Program-made: the position numbers and the translations under genes | Notes under the pieces: generated by a model | The model's input: only the letters and a program-made list of their open reading frames with translations | Told to the model about the DNA's origin: nothing | The model's database searches: none | Assembly (NCBI RefSeq): GCF_021531355.1 | Contig: NZ_JADYTS010000005.1 | Location: 1 to 64,000 of the forward strand | Reading direction: 5' to 3' | DNA from: Leyella stercorea | GTDB taxonomy: Bacteria > Bacteroidota > Bacteroidia > Bacteroidales > Bacteroidaceae | DNA length: 64,000 nucleotides | In this document: positions 18,370-27,748 of the stretch, one piece after another | How the letters are laid out: each line of letters opens with the position of its first letter | How positions within the stretch are numbered: the stretch's first letter is position 1

Positions 18370-21189
18370 TTATTCTTCAGGAAGCATAGCCACTGTGATG
18401 TGGTTGCCCGACTTGTTGAACTCCTTCATGTAGTTGCAGATATCCTGCGGAGTGAGCGATTCAAGTGTCTTCAAGTAGTCGGTATACTGGTCGAGACCGA
18501 GATTGTGATACTGGTTGATGATGCTGAGCCAGTAGCTGTTGCTCTTCTGCGAGTCGTGATATGACTTGATCATATACTCCTTGCACTTAGCCAGCTTGGC
18601 AGGGTCGCATGTGTTGGCGAGGTTCTTCACTTCGTCGTTCATGATGCGCATAGCTACCTCTTTCTTCTCAGGCTTCATTGGGCAATAGGCGAAAATCTGG
18701 AACATACGATAGTTGTCCTTGCCTACTGAGCATCCACCGTTGGCACCTACTGAGTAAGCTGCGCTTTCCTTCTCGCGAATCTTGTCCAGATATTCCATTG
18801 ACAGAATCTGTCCTGCTATGCTTGCACAGAGAGCGTTCTTTGTGTTGTACGGCATAGTGGTGTTGTGCCACATCATGTAGGCTGTCGACTTAGGAGTCTC
18901 CTGTTTGCGCTTGAAGATGTTTTCTACAACGCCTGTGACAGGCTTCACCTCACGCTTGCTTGCTACAACCTTTCCTGCTGAAGGCAGAGCACCAATGTAC
19001 TGGCAGATGAGCGGACGTATTGTTGTCTCGTCGAAGTTGCCGATGATAGTGAATGTCCAAGCCTTGGCGTTGGCTGTACGTTCCTTGGCAATCTGGAGGA
19101 TACGGTCGTAGTTGATGTTCTTCAGTTTCTCAACAGTGAGCGGCTCCATGCGTGCATTGTGGTTGTAGATAGTTGCATTGAGCGAGTCGCTGAGTGCTGT
19201 CTCCGGGTCGAGCGAACGGTTCTTCAGCTTCACTTCCATCTGTGTCAAGAGGTTGTCGAATGTCTTCTGATCCTTGCTGATGTTTGTGAAGTACAGGTAC
19301 AGCAACTGGAACATTGTCTCTACGTCTTTCGGTGTAGAAGCGCCCGATGCAGTTGTATACAATTCTGAGCCGAGGCTGAGGTCAACGTTTGCAATCTTGC
19401 CTGCCAGAGCCTTTGAAAGGTCGGTTGACGAGAAAGCTCCGAGTCCGCTACCGCCGATTACAGCGTCAAATACCTGCAGATTGGTATAGTCCTTCGGTCC
19501 GTAGAGTGTTGTGCCGCCGATGCCGCGTGCGCTCATGATAACCTGATCCTTCTTGTAGTCGGTCTTCTTCAGTATCACGGTAGCACCGTTTGAGAGTGTC
19601 AGTGTTGTATAGCCGAACTTGTCGCTCTTCTTCTCGCTCTTTATCTTGCCAGCCTTAGGCATTGTGGCGATGAGCGGTTCGTTCTTCACGTTGTCTACAT
19701 AAGCAGTGATTTCTGAGGAGCGTGCTTCCTTGATAGCGCCAAGAAGCTGTGCCTCAGTAGGATAAACGTTGCCCTCTGCTTCGTTGCAGAACGAGATAAT
19801 TACGGTGTTGCTGTCGTTCTCGGGCAGCATCTCTTTCATCATCTGGTTTATGACGTCAACAGGAATAGCATTTACAAGCTGCTTCATTACCGGATAGGTG
19901 TACTCGATTGACGGCATAGGCTCGTTAGAGAGGAAGTTGCCGAGAATCGGAGCGTACAATGCAGCGTTGGTGCGCTTGTCCTTGGCGCTGTATGCACGGT
20001 CGAGCTGGCTGAGATAATTCTCCTTGAAGCGTGCCAACTCTGTAGCGGTGAATCCGAACTTGGCAGCGCGCAATGCTTCAGTGTAAGCAGCCTTGAGGCT
20101 CACAGCCATATCCTTCAGTTCCTTAGGTGCTACAGATATGCTGAAAGCGTCCTTTGTCTTGGCGAAGATATACTGTCCGTCGTCGGCGCTGGCTGATACG
20201 TATGGGCAGCTGGCATCGAGTCCCTTCTCATACATACGGTAGTTGAGCAGGCTTACGGCAGCGCTCTTGGCGTAGTCGTATATGATGTAGTTCATGTTGT
20301 TCTTCAGCGAGTCAGGGTAGACATCGTGCTTAACCATGTACTGCACCATGCTTGTAGGCTGCTCCTTATCCTTGTCGATGATAACGATAGGCTCAGCGTT
20401 GTCAGGCACCTGTTCTGCTACGATAGGAGCCTGGTTGGCTGGATTCTTGAACGAGCCGAAGAGTTCCTTGATCTTCTTCTCGGTGTAGTCAACATCAACG
20501 TTACCAACTACGATGATGGCCTGGTTGTTGGGATGATACCACTTCTCATAGTAGTTGCGCAGTTCCTTCGGCTTGAAGTTGTCGATTACCGACATGAGTC
20601 CGATAGGATAGCGTACGCCATACTTTGAGCCCGGGTAGAGCTTGGGCAGGTTGCGCTCAAACATACGGCTTGAGGCACTGGTGCGCAGACGCCATTCCTC
20701 GTGGATAACGCCACGCTCCTCGTCAATCTCCTTAGGGTCGAGCAGCAGAGCGTTCGACCAATCGCTCAGTATGAGCAGACATGAGTCGAGAGCCGACTGG
20801 CGTGCAGTAGGGACGTTAGAGATATTGTATACGGTCTGGTCGATAGAAGTATAAGCATTTAGGTCGCCTCCGAACTTCACACCGATGCTCTCGCAATAGC
20901 GAATAACTTCGTTGCCTGGGAAGTGCTTTGTACCATTAAAGCACATGTGCTCCAGGAAGTGTGCCAATCCGCGCTGGCTCTCTTCTTCCTGTATTGAGCC
21001 CACCTTCTGTGCGATGTAGAAGTCGGCTCTGTTCTCAGGCCAGTTGTTGTGACGGATGTAGTAGGTAAGTCCGTTATCCAGCTTTCCGATGCGGACATCA
21101 GGATCATTGGGTATCGGTGGCATCTGTTGTGCCTGGGCAAGTCCTGCAAACACGGCAAGGACGGCTACCAATAGTTTTCTGAGTTTCAT
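18370..21189 (-). CDS. M16 family zinc metallopeptidase (insulinase-like)
   Basis: 939 residues with a signal peptide (MKLRKLLVAVLAVFAGLAQAQ). The inverted zinc motif HFLEH is at residues 77-81 (GLAHFLEHMCFNGTKHF), and the downstream glutamate is likely in ERGVIHEEWR. The protein contains two M16 halves, the second lacking a zinc motif (from about residue 520, FGYTTLTLSNGATVILKK), like the fused pitrilysin-type enzymes. Probably a periplasmic or outer-membrane-associated peptide-degrading enzyme; the substrate is unknown. A -7-like TACTTTTG lies at 21256-21249 with TTG 18 bp upstream. Confidence 0.93.
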   Translation of the reverse strand: MKLRKLLVAVLAVFAGLAQAQQMPPIPNDPDVRIGKLDNGLTYYIRHNNWPENRADFYIAQKVGSIQEEESQRGLAHFLEHMCFNGTKHFPGNEVIRYCESIGVKFGGDLNAYTSIDQTVYNISNVPTARQSALDSCLLILSDWSNALLLDPKEIDEERGVIHEEWRLRTSASSRMFERNLPKLYPGSKYGVRYPIGLMSVIDNFKPKELRNYYEKWYHPNNQAIIVVGNVDVDYTEKKIKELFGSFKNPANQAPIVAEQVPDNAEPIVIIDKDKEQPTSMVQYMVKHDVYPDSLKNNMNYIIYDYAKSAAVSLLNYRMYEKGLDASCPYVSASADDGQYIFAKTKDAFSISVAPKELKDMAVSLKAAYTEALRAAKFGFTATELARFKENYLSQLDRAYSAKDKRTNAALYAPILGNFLSNEPMPSIEYTYPVMKQLVNAIPVDVINQMMKEMLPENDSNTVIISFCNEAEGNVYPTEAQLLGAIKEARSSEITAYVDNVKNEPLIATMPKAGKIKSEKKSDKFGYTTLTLSNGATVILKKTDYKKDQVIMSARGIGGTTLYGPKDYTNLQVFDAVIGGSGLGAFSSTDLSKALAGKIANVDLSLGSELYTTASGASTPKDVETMFQLLYLYFTNISKDQKTFDNLLTQMEVKLKNRSLDPETALSDSLNATIYNHNARMEPLTVEKLKNINYDRILQIAKERTANAKAWTFTIIGNFDETTIRPLICQYIGALPSAGKVVASKREVKPVTGVVENIFKRKQETPKSTAYMMWHNTTMPYNTKNALCASIAGQILSMEYLDKIREKESAAYSVGANGGCSVGKDNYRMFQIFAYCPMKPEKKEVAMRIMNDEVKNLANTCDPAKLAKCKEYMIKSYHDSQKSNSYWLSIINQYHNLGLDQYTDYLKTLESLTPQDICNYMKEFNKSGNHITVAMLPEE

Positions 21190-21322
21190 GAAATATAATT
21201 TAAATTTATTTTTAGTTCGATTAAGTGTCTATACATTAAGCGGACGTGCAAAAGTAACACATTACTTTGATATACAAGAATTAAGCAGTGTAAAAACTTC
21301 GTTTCTTAGTTTATATTAAATT

Positions 21323-22240
21323 TTAGTCGGGTGTTTTCTTCATGTTTCGCGGGTGATGTGTCAGTATTTCCTCGCGCAGTGTTGTTATGTCTATGTGGGT
21401 ATAGATTTGGGTTGTCTTTATGTTTTCGTGCCCCAGCATTTCCTGTATGGCACGTAAGTCGGCACCGCCCTTTAGCAGTTCGGTAGCAAACGAGTGGCGC
21501 AGCGTATGTGGTGACACTGTCTTTGTGATACCAGCTTCCTCGGCAGTGCGCTTTATCATTATCAGTATCATGGTGCGTGTGAGGTGGGCGCCGCGTCGGT
21601 TCAGGAACACATAGTCCTGTTCTCCGGGCTTTATTTTCATCAGATTACGGTCGTACAGCCACAATTTAATTTCGTGAAGTGCGCTCTCCGATATTGGTAC
21701 GAGTCTTTCCTTATCGCCTTTGCCAATGATGCGTAGGAATTTGTCACGCTCAAAGATGTCGTTGAATTTCAAGTTGACAAGTTCCGACACTCGTAGTCCG
21801 CACGAGAAGAGTAGCTCGATGATGGCCTTGTTGCGCTGTCCTTCCCATTTCGACAGGTCGATGGCAGCCTCCATGCGGTCTATTTCTTCGGTCGACAGGA
21901 CCTCAGGCAGATGTTCGCCCACGGTGGGTGCTTCGAGCAGTTCTGAGGGATCGTCCTTAAGTATTCCGCTTATTACGAGATACTTGAAGAACGACCTTAC
22001 CCCACACAATATTCTTGCTTGCGACGACGAAGCGATGCCGAACTCGTATAACACGGCAGCGAAATTCTCAAGATTGTCGAGTTTCACGTCCTCTGTTTTG
22101 AGATTTTCGTTGCGTAGATAGTTCAGTAGATAGTCGATGTCATGGGTATACGCTTCCACTGTGTTTTCTGAATAGCCGCGTTCGAGTCTGAGATAGCGCA
22201 CGTATCGCCGTCTCAGCAGGCTAAGGTCGTCGTTTTGCAT
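21323..22240 (-). CDS. xerD: Tyrosine recombinase XerD-type
   Basis: 305-residue site-specific recombinase that would resolve chromosome dimers at dif. All catalytic residues are visible: Arg150 (SCGLRVSEL), Lys174 (GKGDKERLVP), His245 and Arg248 (PHTLRHSFATELL), His271 (MLGHENIKTTQ) and Tyr280 (QIYTHI). The N-terminal SAM-like core-binding domain spans about 1-95. Length and DLRAIQEMLGH fit XerC/XerD rather than phage integrases; which of the two cannot be decided without paralogues. No att repeat or cargo is next to it. It ends 8 bp before... the DUF4923 gene lies 8 bp upstream on the same strand. Confidence 0.93.
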   Translation of the reverse strand: MQNDDLSLLRRRYVRYLRLERGYSENTVEAYTHDIDYLLNYLRNENLKTEDVKLDNLENFAAVLYEFGIASSSQARILCGVRSFFKYLVISGILKDDPSELLEAPTVGEHLPEVLSTEEIDRMEAAIDLSKWEGQRNKAIIELLFSCGLRVSELVNLKFNDIFERDKFLRIIGKGDKERLVPISESALHEIKLWLYDRNLMKIKPGEQDYVFLNRRGAHLTRTMILIMIKRTAEEAGITKTVSPHTLRHSFATELLKGGADLRAIQEMLGHENIKTTQIYTHIDITTLREEILTHHPRNMKKTPD

Positions 22241-22248
22241 TGTCAGTA

Positions 22249-22842
22249 TTATTTCTTGAGTTCAAATCCCAGACGCATACCGTCGTAATTCTTTATAATC
22301 GAGTTGATTATAGCTGCACTTGTGCTGAGCCCTGCCGTAGAATTGCTGATAGTCTTCAGTACAGTCATGAGCTTGTCAGAATTGAATGTAAGTGTCATTG
22401 TCGAGCCTTGGGTAGCAACGTATGCGGTATACGACTTGCCGTAGGTGGGTGTGAATGTGATAGTCTTGTTCTTCTTGTCGAATGTGTAAGTTCCCTTGGT
22501 CTCGCGCTTCTTTATCTTCGATGTGTAGTTGCCATTGCCGTCGAATGTGTATACGATGCCGTTGACACCCATCTTCTTGAGTATCGGAGCCACCTTATTC
22601 TCCATTTTTGTTGCAACAGCACTGCCGCCTGCCTGAGCCAGCACGCTGCTGCTTTCAAACTCGCATGCTGGTCCAGAATACTTCCATGTGCCCTTGATTG
22701 AAGTCTCTGTTGTAGCCTTGTCGCCAACAACACTGCCTACTACTCCCTTAAGGATGTCGCTGATACTCTGTGCTTTAACGCTCGATGTGAGCAGGCACAT
22801 AATTGCCATCACGAATACAATCTTAAAATTCTTCATTACCAT
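22249..22842 (-). CDS. DUF4923-type secreted protein
   Basis: 197 residues; the start may be Met1 or Met3 (MKNFKIVF), both giving a signal peptide ending SSVKAQ. The mature part looks lipocalin-like (IKGTWKYSGPACEFES, YTFDGNGNYTSKIKKRETKG, TITFTPTYGKSYTAYV), the pattern of the Bacteroidales DUF4923 family. No lipobox. Function is unknown; a small beta-barrel binding protein is only an inference from the strand pattern. It lies 8 bp upstream of xerD. Confidence 0.75.
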   Translation of the reverse strand: MVMKNFKIVFVMAIMCLLTSSVKAQSISDILKGVVGSVVGDKATTETSIKGTWKYSGPACEFESSSVLAQAGGSAVATKMENKVAPILKKMGVNGIVYTFDGNGNYTSKIKKRETKGTYTFDKKNKTITFTPTYGKSYTAYVATQGSTMTLTFNSDKLMTVLKTISNSTAGLSTSAAIINSIIKNYDGMRLGFELKK

Positions 22843-22856
22843 AAAACTATATTTTT

Positions 22857-22980
22857 TAAAATTCTTAATTCAAAAATGCAAACGCTGCCGAGAATAATTC
22901 AAAACTCAAAACTCAAAATTCAAAATTGCCGTAGGCAACCAATTCCTAATTCCTAATTCCAAATTCCTAATTTATAATAT
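22857..22980. repeat. AATTCCTAATTC-type low-complexity repeat, copy 3
   Basis: AACTCAAAACTCAAAATTCAAAAT, a GCCGTAGGC palindrome, then AATTCCTAATTCCTAATTCC. It fills the gap between the mechanosensitive channel gene stop and the DUF4923 gene start. Confidence 0.65.
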
Positions 22981-25522
22981 GTATATCTCTCTGTGGGAAC
23001 GGTATCTCGATATGGTGTTCGTTGAGCGTGTTGTATATAGCTTCCTTCACCTGTCCGGTCATTCCGAACTTCTCCTCCACAAGCACCCAGTAGGTGACAA
23101 ACAGATTGACCGAGTTGTCGCCAAATTCGTCAAACACTACGCTTACTGGCTTCTTCAGATCTATTACGTCGCGTCCGTCTGCACTCTTGCGAGCCTGCGC
23201 CTTGACTGCCGCAACGAGCATCTGGCGTACTTCTTCTACATTAGAGCCATAGGCTACGCCCACCGGCACTTTCACCATCTCGTACGAGTGGTTTTTGGTG
23301 ATGTTCTTGAAGTTCTTGCTGAAGAGCGAACTGTTGAGGAAGGCTATGACGCATCCGTCTGCCGTAAGCACCTGCGTGCTCTGATAGGTGATGCTGTCCA
23401 CCTTGCCACGTATGCCGTCGCACTCGATGAAGTCGCCCACACGCACACGTCCTGTCATGAGCGATATACCGTAGAAGAAGTTCTCGAGCAGGTCCTTCAT
23501 TGCAAAACCAACACCAGTAGCCAATCCTGCCGATATCACGGAGATGGCTGTCGAGGGTATCTTGAGCATCTTGATGGCTATGATGGCATAGAGTCCCCAG
23601 CAGCAGATGGCTATGATGTTGTTGGCGAGCGTGAAGTTGGGCTTGCCGTTGACTACTATCTTAGAGCGGTGATACTTATGATAGAGCGACTTGATGAGAT
23701 AGTCGAGATAGCGGAACACGAAAAACTGCGAGCCCACCATCACCAGCTTCAGTATAGACAACTGTACCACTCCGCTCACATTGAGAAAGTCGAACTGAAA
23801 TATCTTCCACACCGTGTCGGTCAGGTCGAACACGTTGGCTGCCCACCATATCGACAGTAGCACCGAGAACACGCTCAGCACAGGCACCAGTGCTATGTAT
23901 ATGAAGTCGTAGAACCACGTCACGTTGATGTGCGCGCCATGACTTACGGTGATGACACTGAGCAGTGAACCCTTGCGCGCCTTCTCGGCTTCCTTCTCCG
24001 AGTGGATGCGGTGGCTGAGCCATCGGCGCTCGTACACTCCGAGCATGTCGTATACGCAAGTGATGGTCTGAATGCAGCTCAGCTGGAACATCCACCATAT
24101 CAGCACCTGCACCGACAGCAGCACGTAGCCATACAATGCCGATGCGGTGGAGAATGTCATCATGAGCAGCGATATCCACGTATAGAATATGTCGGAACGC
24201 GGAATGTTGTCGTTGTGGCGCGTTATGACGTTCCACTGCCACAGTGTGAACACGAGCAGTATAGGGGGGAAGATGAGCGCCACAAGATTGTTCGGAATGA
24301 ACACTATACGGAACGTTATGACGATGAACGACATGAGCATAACGGGCGTATAAATGCGAAATCCGCTCTTGATCTGATTGCCCGACAGGCGCACAAGCAA
24401 TGAGAAGAAGATGGCACACAGCAGCCAGGCATACTCTATGAGCAGCTTCGACGCCATGAGGAAGAAGTTGTGGTACATGAACGAGCGCGCCACCATCACC
24501 GACACGGCGAAGATGAACATAGCCACAAACAGAATGAGGCACACCTTCTTCTTCATGAAGTTTTCGGTGCGGAAGCGGCGTGGCACGAGCCAGCGCACGA
24601 GCACATTGCTCAGCAGGGCTGCCACGATGATGTAGAACAGAACGAACAGGCACAGACCCATCACTATCGGACCGCGCCACTGCGAGTATACCTGACGTTC
24701 GGTGCCGTTGACGGTCTTCACCTTCTCGGTGTTGTACTTCTCGCTCACATCCGCCTTAGCGTTATGATACGACATAGGCATCGAGGCGATAATCTCGAGA
24801 TAGTTCTGGTCGCCATTGACAAATATGTTGTGCTGTATCTCGTTGTATCGCTGCATGGCATAATCGTTCACCTTCTTGAGGCGTTGCGATATGCGCTGGT
24901 AGTGCTCGTTGTCCTTCTGCACCGAGGCGCGCACATTGGTGAGATTGCGGCACAGGGCTGTAGCGTAGGCAAGGCACGCCTTGCGGTCGGCCTGACCTGC
25001 CTCGTCGAGCATGAAGGGCAGCTGTCGCTGCTTGCCGTTCTTGTCGAGCACGAATTTCGGAGCCTTTGCCTTGCCGTTCTTGATGTCCTGCTGCATCTTG
25101 AGCGACGGTGGAATGTTGCTCAGCGTCTCCATAAGATACTGATAGCGTGCTATCTCGGCATCCATACGCTTCATGATGCGGTCGTAGGGCATGCGTCGCT
25201 TGCTGAACTCGCGATACAGTTCGGTGGCTTCATGGCATGCGTATGTCATGTCGAACGTGAAGTCCTGCTTCTGCGAGTAGAGCATCAGCGCAATCTGGTC
25301 GCTGCGCTGCATGAGCGAAATCATCTGCTTGTGCTGCTGTTGGTTGTACACGGCATAGCGCGCCATGTTCTGTCGTTGTTCGTTGAACGATGTCTCCAAC
25401 TCGGCACGCAGCACTGAGAGTGTCGACTTCAGATTTTTCTCCTTCAGCACAGCACCGGTGTTTATTGTCACGCATAGCATGATGATAAGACACAGCACGC
25501 GCCTTATAGTTTTTGTTGTCAT
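22967..25522 (-). CDS. Large MscS-type mechanosensitive ion channel
   Basis: 851 residues. A signal peptide is followed by a roughly 250-residue extracytoplasmic coiled-coil-like region, then about nine to eleven membrane helices and the MscS pore/beta domain (ISAGLATGVGFAMKDLLENF, then GRVRVGDFIECDGIRG and FLNSSLFSKNFKN). This resembles the large MscK/YbdG-like channels rather than the minimal 280-residue MscS. It would act as a turgor-release valve in the inner membrane. Its start lies about 80 bp beyond the HU terminator, so it probably has its own promoter (a TAAATTTG box is at 25587-25580). Confidence 0.92.
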   Translation of the reverse strand: MTTKTIRRVLCLIIMLCVTINTGAVLKEKNLKSTLSVLRAELETSFNEQRQNMARYAVYNQQQHKQMISLMQRSDQIALMLYSQKQDFTFDMTYACHEATELYREFSKRRMPYDRIMKRMDAEIARYQYLMETLSNIPPSLKMQQDIKNGKAKAPKFVLDKNGKQRQLPFMLDEAGQADRKACLAYATALCRNLTNVRASVQKDNEHYQRISQRLKKVNDYAMQRYNEIQHNIFVNGDQNYLEIIASMPMSYHNAKADVSEKYNTEKVKTVNGTERQVYSQWRGPIVMGLCLFVLFYIIVAALLSNVLVRWLVPRRFRTENFMKKKVCLILFVAMFIFAVSVMVARSFMYHNFFLMASKLLIEYAWLLCAIFFSLLVRLSGNQIKSGFRIYTPVMLMSFIVITFRIVFIPNNLVALIFPPILLVFTLWQWNVITRHNDNIPRSDIFYTWISLLMMTFSTASALYGYVLLSVQVLIWWMFQLSCIQTITCVYDMLGVYERRWLSHRIHSEKEAEKARKGSLLSVITVSHGAHINVTWFYDFIYIALVPVLSVFSVLLSIWWAANVFDLTDTVWKIFQFDFLNVSGVVQLSILKLVMVGSQFFVFRYLDYLIKSLYHKYHRSKIVVNGKPNFTLANNIIAICCWGLYAIIAIKMLKIPSTAISVISAGLATGVGFAMKDLLENFFYGISLMTGRVRVGDFIECDGIRGKVDSITYQSTQVLTADGCVIAFLNSSLFSKNFKNITKNHSYEMVKVPVGVAYGSNVEEVRQMLVAAVKAQARKSADGRDVIDLKKPVSVVFDEFGDNSVNLFVTYWVLVEEKFGMTGQVKEAIYNTLNEHHIEIPFPQRDIHIIN

Positions 25523-25600
25523 ATAATAATTGCTTGTTTTTCTTACCTTTTACGTTGTAGGGAATGTTGCTCGAACATGCAAATTTATAGTATTTTTCTC

Positions 25601-25677
25601 AAAAAAAAGACCTGCTTGCCATATTTTTAGCCGTGTAGTCAGTCAACGACGGTTTAAAATATGCCAGCAGGCCTTTT
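25601..25677 (-). terminator. Long imperfect hairpin terminator after the HU-like gene
   Basis: Minus-strand arms GGCCTGCTGGCATATTTT and AAAATATGGCAAGCAGGTC (with an inner CCGTCG/CACGG pairing) are followed by eight T residues. It lies about 43 bp past the HU-like stop. Confidence 0.85.
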
Positions 25678-25719
25678 TGTTCAATTAATATTTATGTCGT
25701 ATGTCATGTGTGTTGAGGC

Positions 25720-26187
25720 TTACTCGCCAACAACCACAGCTTCGTCCTCATTCAGGGTTTGCTGTTCCTTGCCCTTTAGGCTTTCATAGCTGTCAGCCTC
25801 CTTCACCTTCAGTCCGGCAAGAAGAGCCTTGACGTGGTTGCCGTTGGCATCGATAGTGGTCTCGGGCATGAAAAGCACACGCGAACCAATTATATCCGAA
25901 GTGCTGAACTCCTTGGCGCTGGTGGCACCCTTTGAGCGTAGAGCCACCTTAAACGAACCAATGCCGTCAATCTTCACCTTGTTGCCACGCTGCAACTCCT
26001 GACGTATCACCTCCGAAAGTTCGGTCAGTACAGCTACGATGTCCGACTTCTTTACGGTACTGTTGTTCTGCATCACCTCTGCGAGTTCCTTGATGCTTAC
26101 GGTCTCACGATAAGTAGCGCGAGCATAATACTTTCCGTTAGTCTCACCCTTACGATTGCTCTGATAGATCTTGAAATTTACTGCCAT
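25720..26187 (-). CDS. HU-like DNA-binding protein (HU-HIG type)
   Basis: 155 residues. The first 120 or so carry the HU fold: KKSDIVAVLTELSEVIRQELQRGNKVKIDGIGSFKV is the conserved helical and strand core (about residues 46-81). The N-terminal extension AVNFKIYQSNRKGETNGKYYARA and an acidic C-terminal tail (about 127-155) distinguish the longer Bacteroidetes HU-like family from the 90-residue HU. Likely a nucleoid protein. It has its own strong promoter, a long structured leader and a strong terminator, so it forms a single-gene unit. Confidence 0.9.
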   Translation of the reverse strand: MAVNFKIYQSNRKGETNGKYYARATYRETVSIKELAEVMQNNSTVKKSDIVAVLTELSEVIRQELQRGNKVKIDGIGSFKVALRSKGATSAKEFSTSDIIGSRVLFMPETTIDANGNHVKALLAGLKVKEADSYESLKGKEQQTLNEDEAVVVGE

Positions 26188-26213
26188 AATTCTTCAATGT
26201 TAAGTGTTAAATG

Positions 26214-26303
26214 TTAATTGTTAAGTGTTTTGTGTTTGTGTTTTTCTTGGTAGAGCACGAGTAGTGCGGACTTAGTCGACATCAGTCCGGCGGATGCATC
26301 CAT
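26214..26303 (-). CDS. Possible 29-residue upstream ORF in the HU-like gene leader
   Basis: ATG at 26303 opens a 29-codon frame (MDASAGLMSTKSALLVLYQE, then a Lys/His-rich end and stop at 26214) within the HU-like leader, 26 bp before the HU ATG. It lies inside a region that also folds into several stems (GGAT/ATCC, GGACT/AGTCC, GCAC/GTGC). No clear ribosome site is seen. It could be a leader peptide, a true small protein or chance. Confidence 0.3.
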   Translation of the reverse strand: MDASAGLMSTKSALLVLYQEKHKHKTLNN

Positions 26304-26351
26304 TTTGTATGCTCTGCCTTTCAGCAATCAGTATGTTTCTGATTACGTTTG

Positions 26352-26382
26352 CAAAGGTATAAACTGGCGCAAGCGATGTCAA
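26352..26382 (-). promoter_or_regulatory. Promoter of the HU-like gene
   Basis: TACCTTTG (26359-26352) with TTG (26382-26380) and a 20-bp spacer. The predicted leader is about 155 nt. Confidence 0.75.
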
Positions 26383-26412
26383 GTGTTTGGCAGTATTTTT
26401 TTGAAAAAGTTT

Positions 26413-27576
26413 TTATTTCAGCCCTTCTACGATTCTCTTCACTCCCTCTACGAGCCTTTCTCGTGGGCACGCCATATTGATGCGGATGAAGTGTTCGCCT
26501 TCTCGTCCGTACATGCTTCCGGCATTCACCCATACCTTGTGCTCTCGTAGCAGTCGTTCTTCTATTTCTTCAGATGTCTCGTCTATCGCCGAGCAGTCTA
26601 CCCATGCCAGATAGGTGCCTTCCATGCGCATTACGGGCAGATGTGGCAGGGCTTCAGCCATGTGCTGTAGCAGCCATTCGTAGTTGGCGGTGATGTACTG
26701 GCGCAGTCCGTTGAGCCATTCCTCGCCTCCGTCGGTGTATGCCGCCATAAGCGCTTCTACTCCGAACGGATTGACATCGCACACCTCGTTGATGTTGATG
26801 GCACGGTCGATGCGCTCGCGCACCTGGGTGTCGCGGCATACGATGTTGGCTATTTGCAGACCGGCTATGTTGAACGCCTTCGACGGCGAGCAGCAGGTTA
26901 TTGAGCCGTGACTCAGCTCGTTGGGCAGCGACCCGAACGGTGTGTACTTATTGTCATGTAGTGTCAGCTCGCAGTGTATCTCGTCCGACACTACGCGCAC
27001 GCCGTGCTTGCAGCACAGCTCAGCCACACGTGTCAGTTCTGAGCGTGTCCACACACGTCCGCCGGGATTGTGCGGATTGCACAGCAGCAGGAGTCGGGCA
27101 CGCTCGTGCGACAGCTTTTTGTCCAAATCGTCAAAGTCAATCTCATAGCGCAGCTTCTCCTTATTATATATAAGGGCATTCGATACTATTTCGCAGCCGT
27201 TGTTGCGTATGCTCGAATAGAAGCAGTTGTACACCGGGCCCTGCACTATCACCTGGTCGCCCGGCAGCGTGAGCGCCTTGATGACGGCTGATATGGCGGG
27301 CACTACGCCCGACGTGTATATGATGTCAGACGGAGTGAAGTGCCATTGGTGACGGCTTGCAAACCATCGGCACACCGCCTCGTAGTAGGCATCGGGCACA
27401 CGTGTGTATCCGAATATGCCGTGAGCCACCCGGCGCTGCAACGCCTCGGTTATGGCGGGATAGGTCTCGAAGTCCATGTCTGCCACCCAGAGGGGTATGA
27501 CATCGTCCGACGGAGCCGAGTCCCACTTGTAGGAATTGGTGTGACGGCGGGATGGCGCAGAAAGCTTATAACTCAT
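26413..27576 (-). CDS. PatB/MalY-family PLP aminotransferase (C-S lyase)
   Basis: 387 residues, fold-type I PLP enzyme. Signatures are SDDVIPLWVADMDFETYPAI near the N-terminus, LLCNPHNPGGRVWT (about 164-177), VVSDEIHCEL (about 196-205) and the PLP lysine in SPSKAFNIAGLQ near residue 232. The PLWVADMDF start is characteristic of MalY/PatB cystathionine beta-lyase-like enzymes, which cleave C-S bonds to give pyruvate, ammonia and thiol. Substrate cannot be assigned from sequence. It is a single-gene unit facing an AT-rich gap upstream. Confidence 0.92.
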   Translation of the reverse strand: MSYKLSAPSRRHTNSYKWDSAPSDDVIPLWVADMDFETYPAITEALQRRVAHGIFGYTRVPDAYYEAVCRWFASRHQWHFTPSDIIYTSGVVPAISAVIKALTLPGDQVIVQGPVYNCFYSSIRNNGCEIVSNALIYNKEKLRYEIDFDDLDKKLSHERARLLLLCNPHNPGGRVWTRSELTRVAELCCKHGVRVVSDEIHCELTLHDNKYTPFGSLPNELSHGSITCCSPSKAFNIAGLQIANIVCRDTQVRERIDRAININEVCDVNPFGVEALMAAYTDGGEEWLNGLRQYITANYEWLLQHMAEALPHLPVMRMEGTYLAWVDCSAIDETSEEIEERLLREHKVWVNAGSMYGREGEHFIRINMACPRERLVEGVKRIVEGLK

Positions 27577-27599
27577 AATACATAATAAATATTTAAAGA

Positions 27600-27722
27600 T
27601 TATTTTGTGATAATATAACTGGCTATAATGACAAATATTGTTGGAAGTAAACTAGCTATCAACGACTTGATTAAAGGTATGTTTTCTCTGATATACAAAA
27701 TTGTTATTAACATATAATACAT
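27600..27722 (-). pseudogene. Short hydrophobic frame, probably frameshifted
   Basis: The open frame MYYMLITILYIREN... ends at 27600 and gives about 40 residues with two hydrophobic segments. Upstream, an ATG at 27762 begins MEKIRK in another frame; removing one base from a five-A run (27743-27747) would join them into a 53-residue two-helix protein. This looks like a one-base frameshift of a small membrane protein gene, by error, decay or slippage. No family is recognised. Confidence 0.4.
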
Positions 27723-27748
27723 TACAAACCAACACTGCAACCATTTTT

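Noticed and set aside
21323-22240. xerD-type gene as an integrase of a mobile island
   Set aside because: It has XerD-type length and motifs, sits among housekeeping genes, and no att repeats or cargo are present.
23676-24680. 334-codon minus-strand frame inside the channel gene
   Set aside because: Alternative frame of the same strand; Arg/His-rich and incompatible with the MscS frame.
22979-25417. Long plus-strand frames of 293 and 315 codons opposite the mechanosensitive channel gene
   Set aside because: They are antisense to a clear MscS gene, rich in His/Leu/Val/Glu, and match no family. They arise from codon bias in the real frame.
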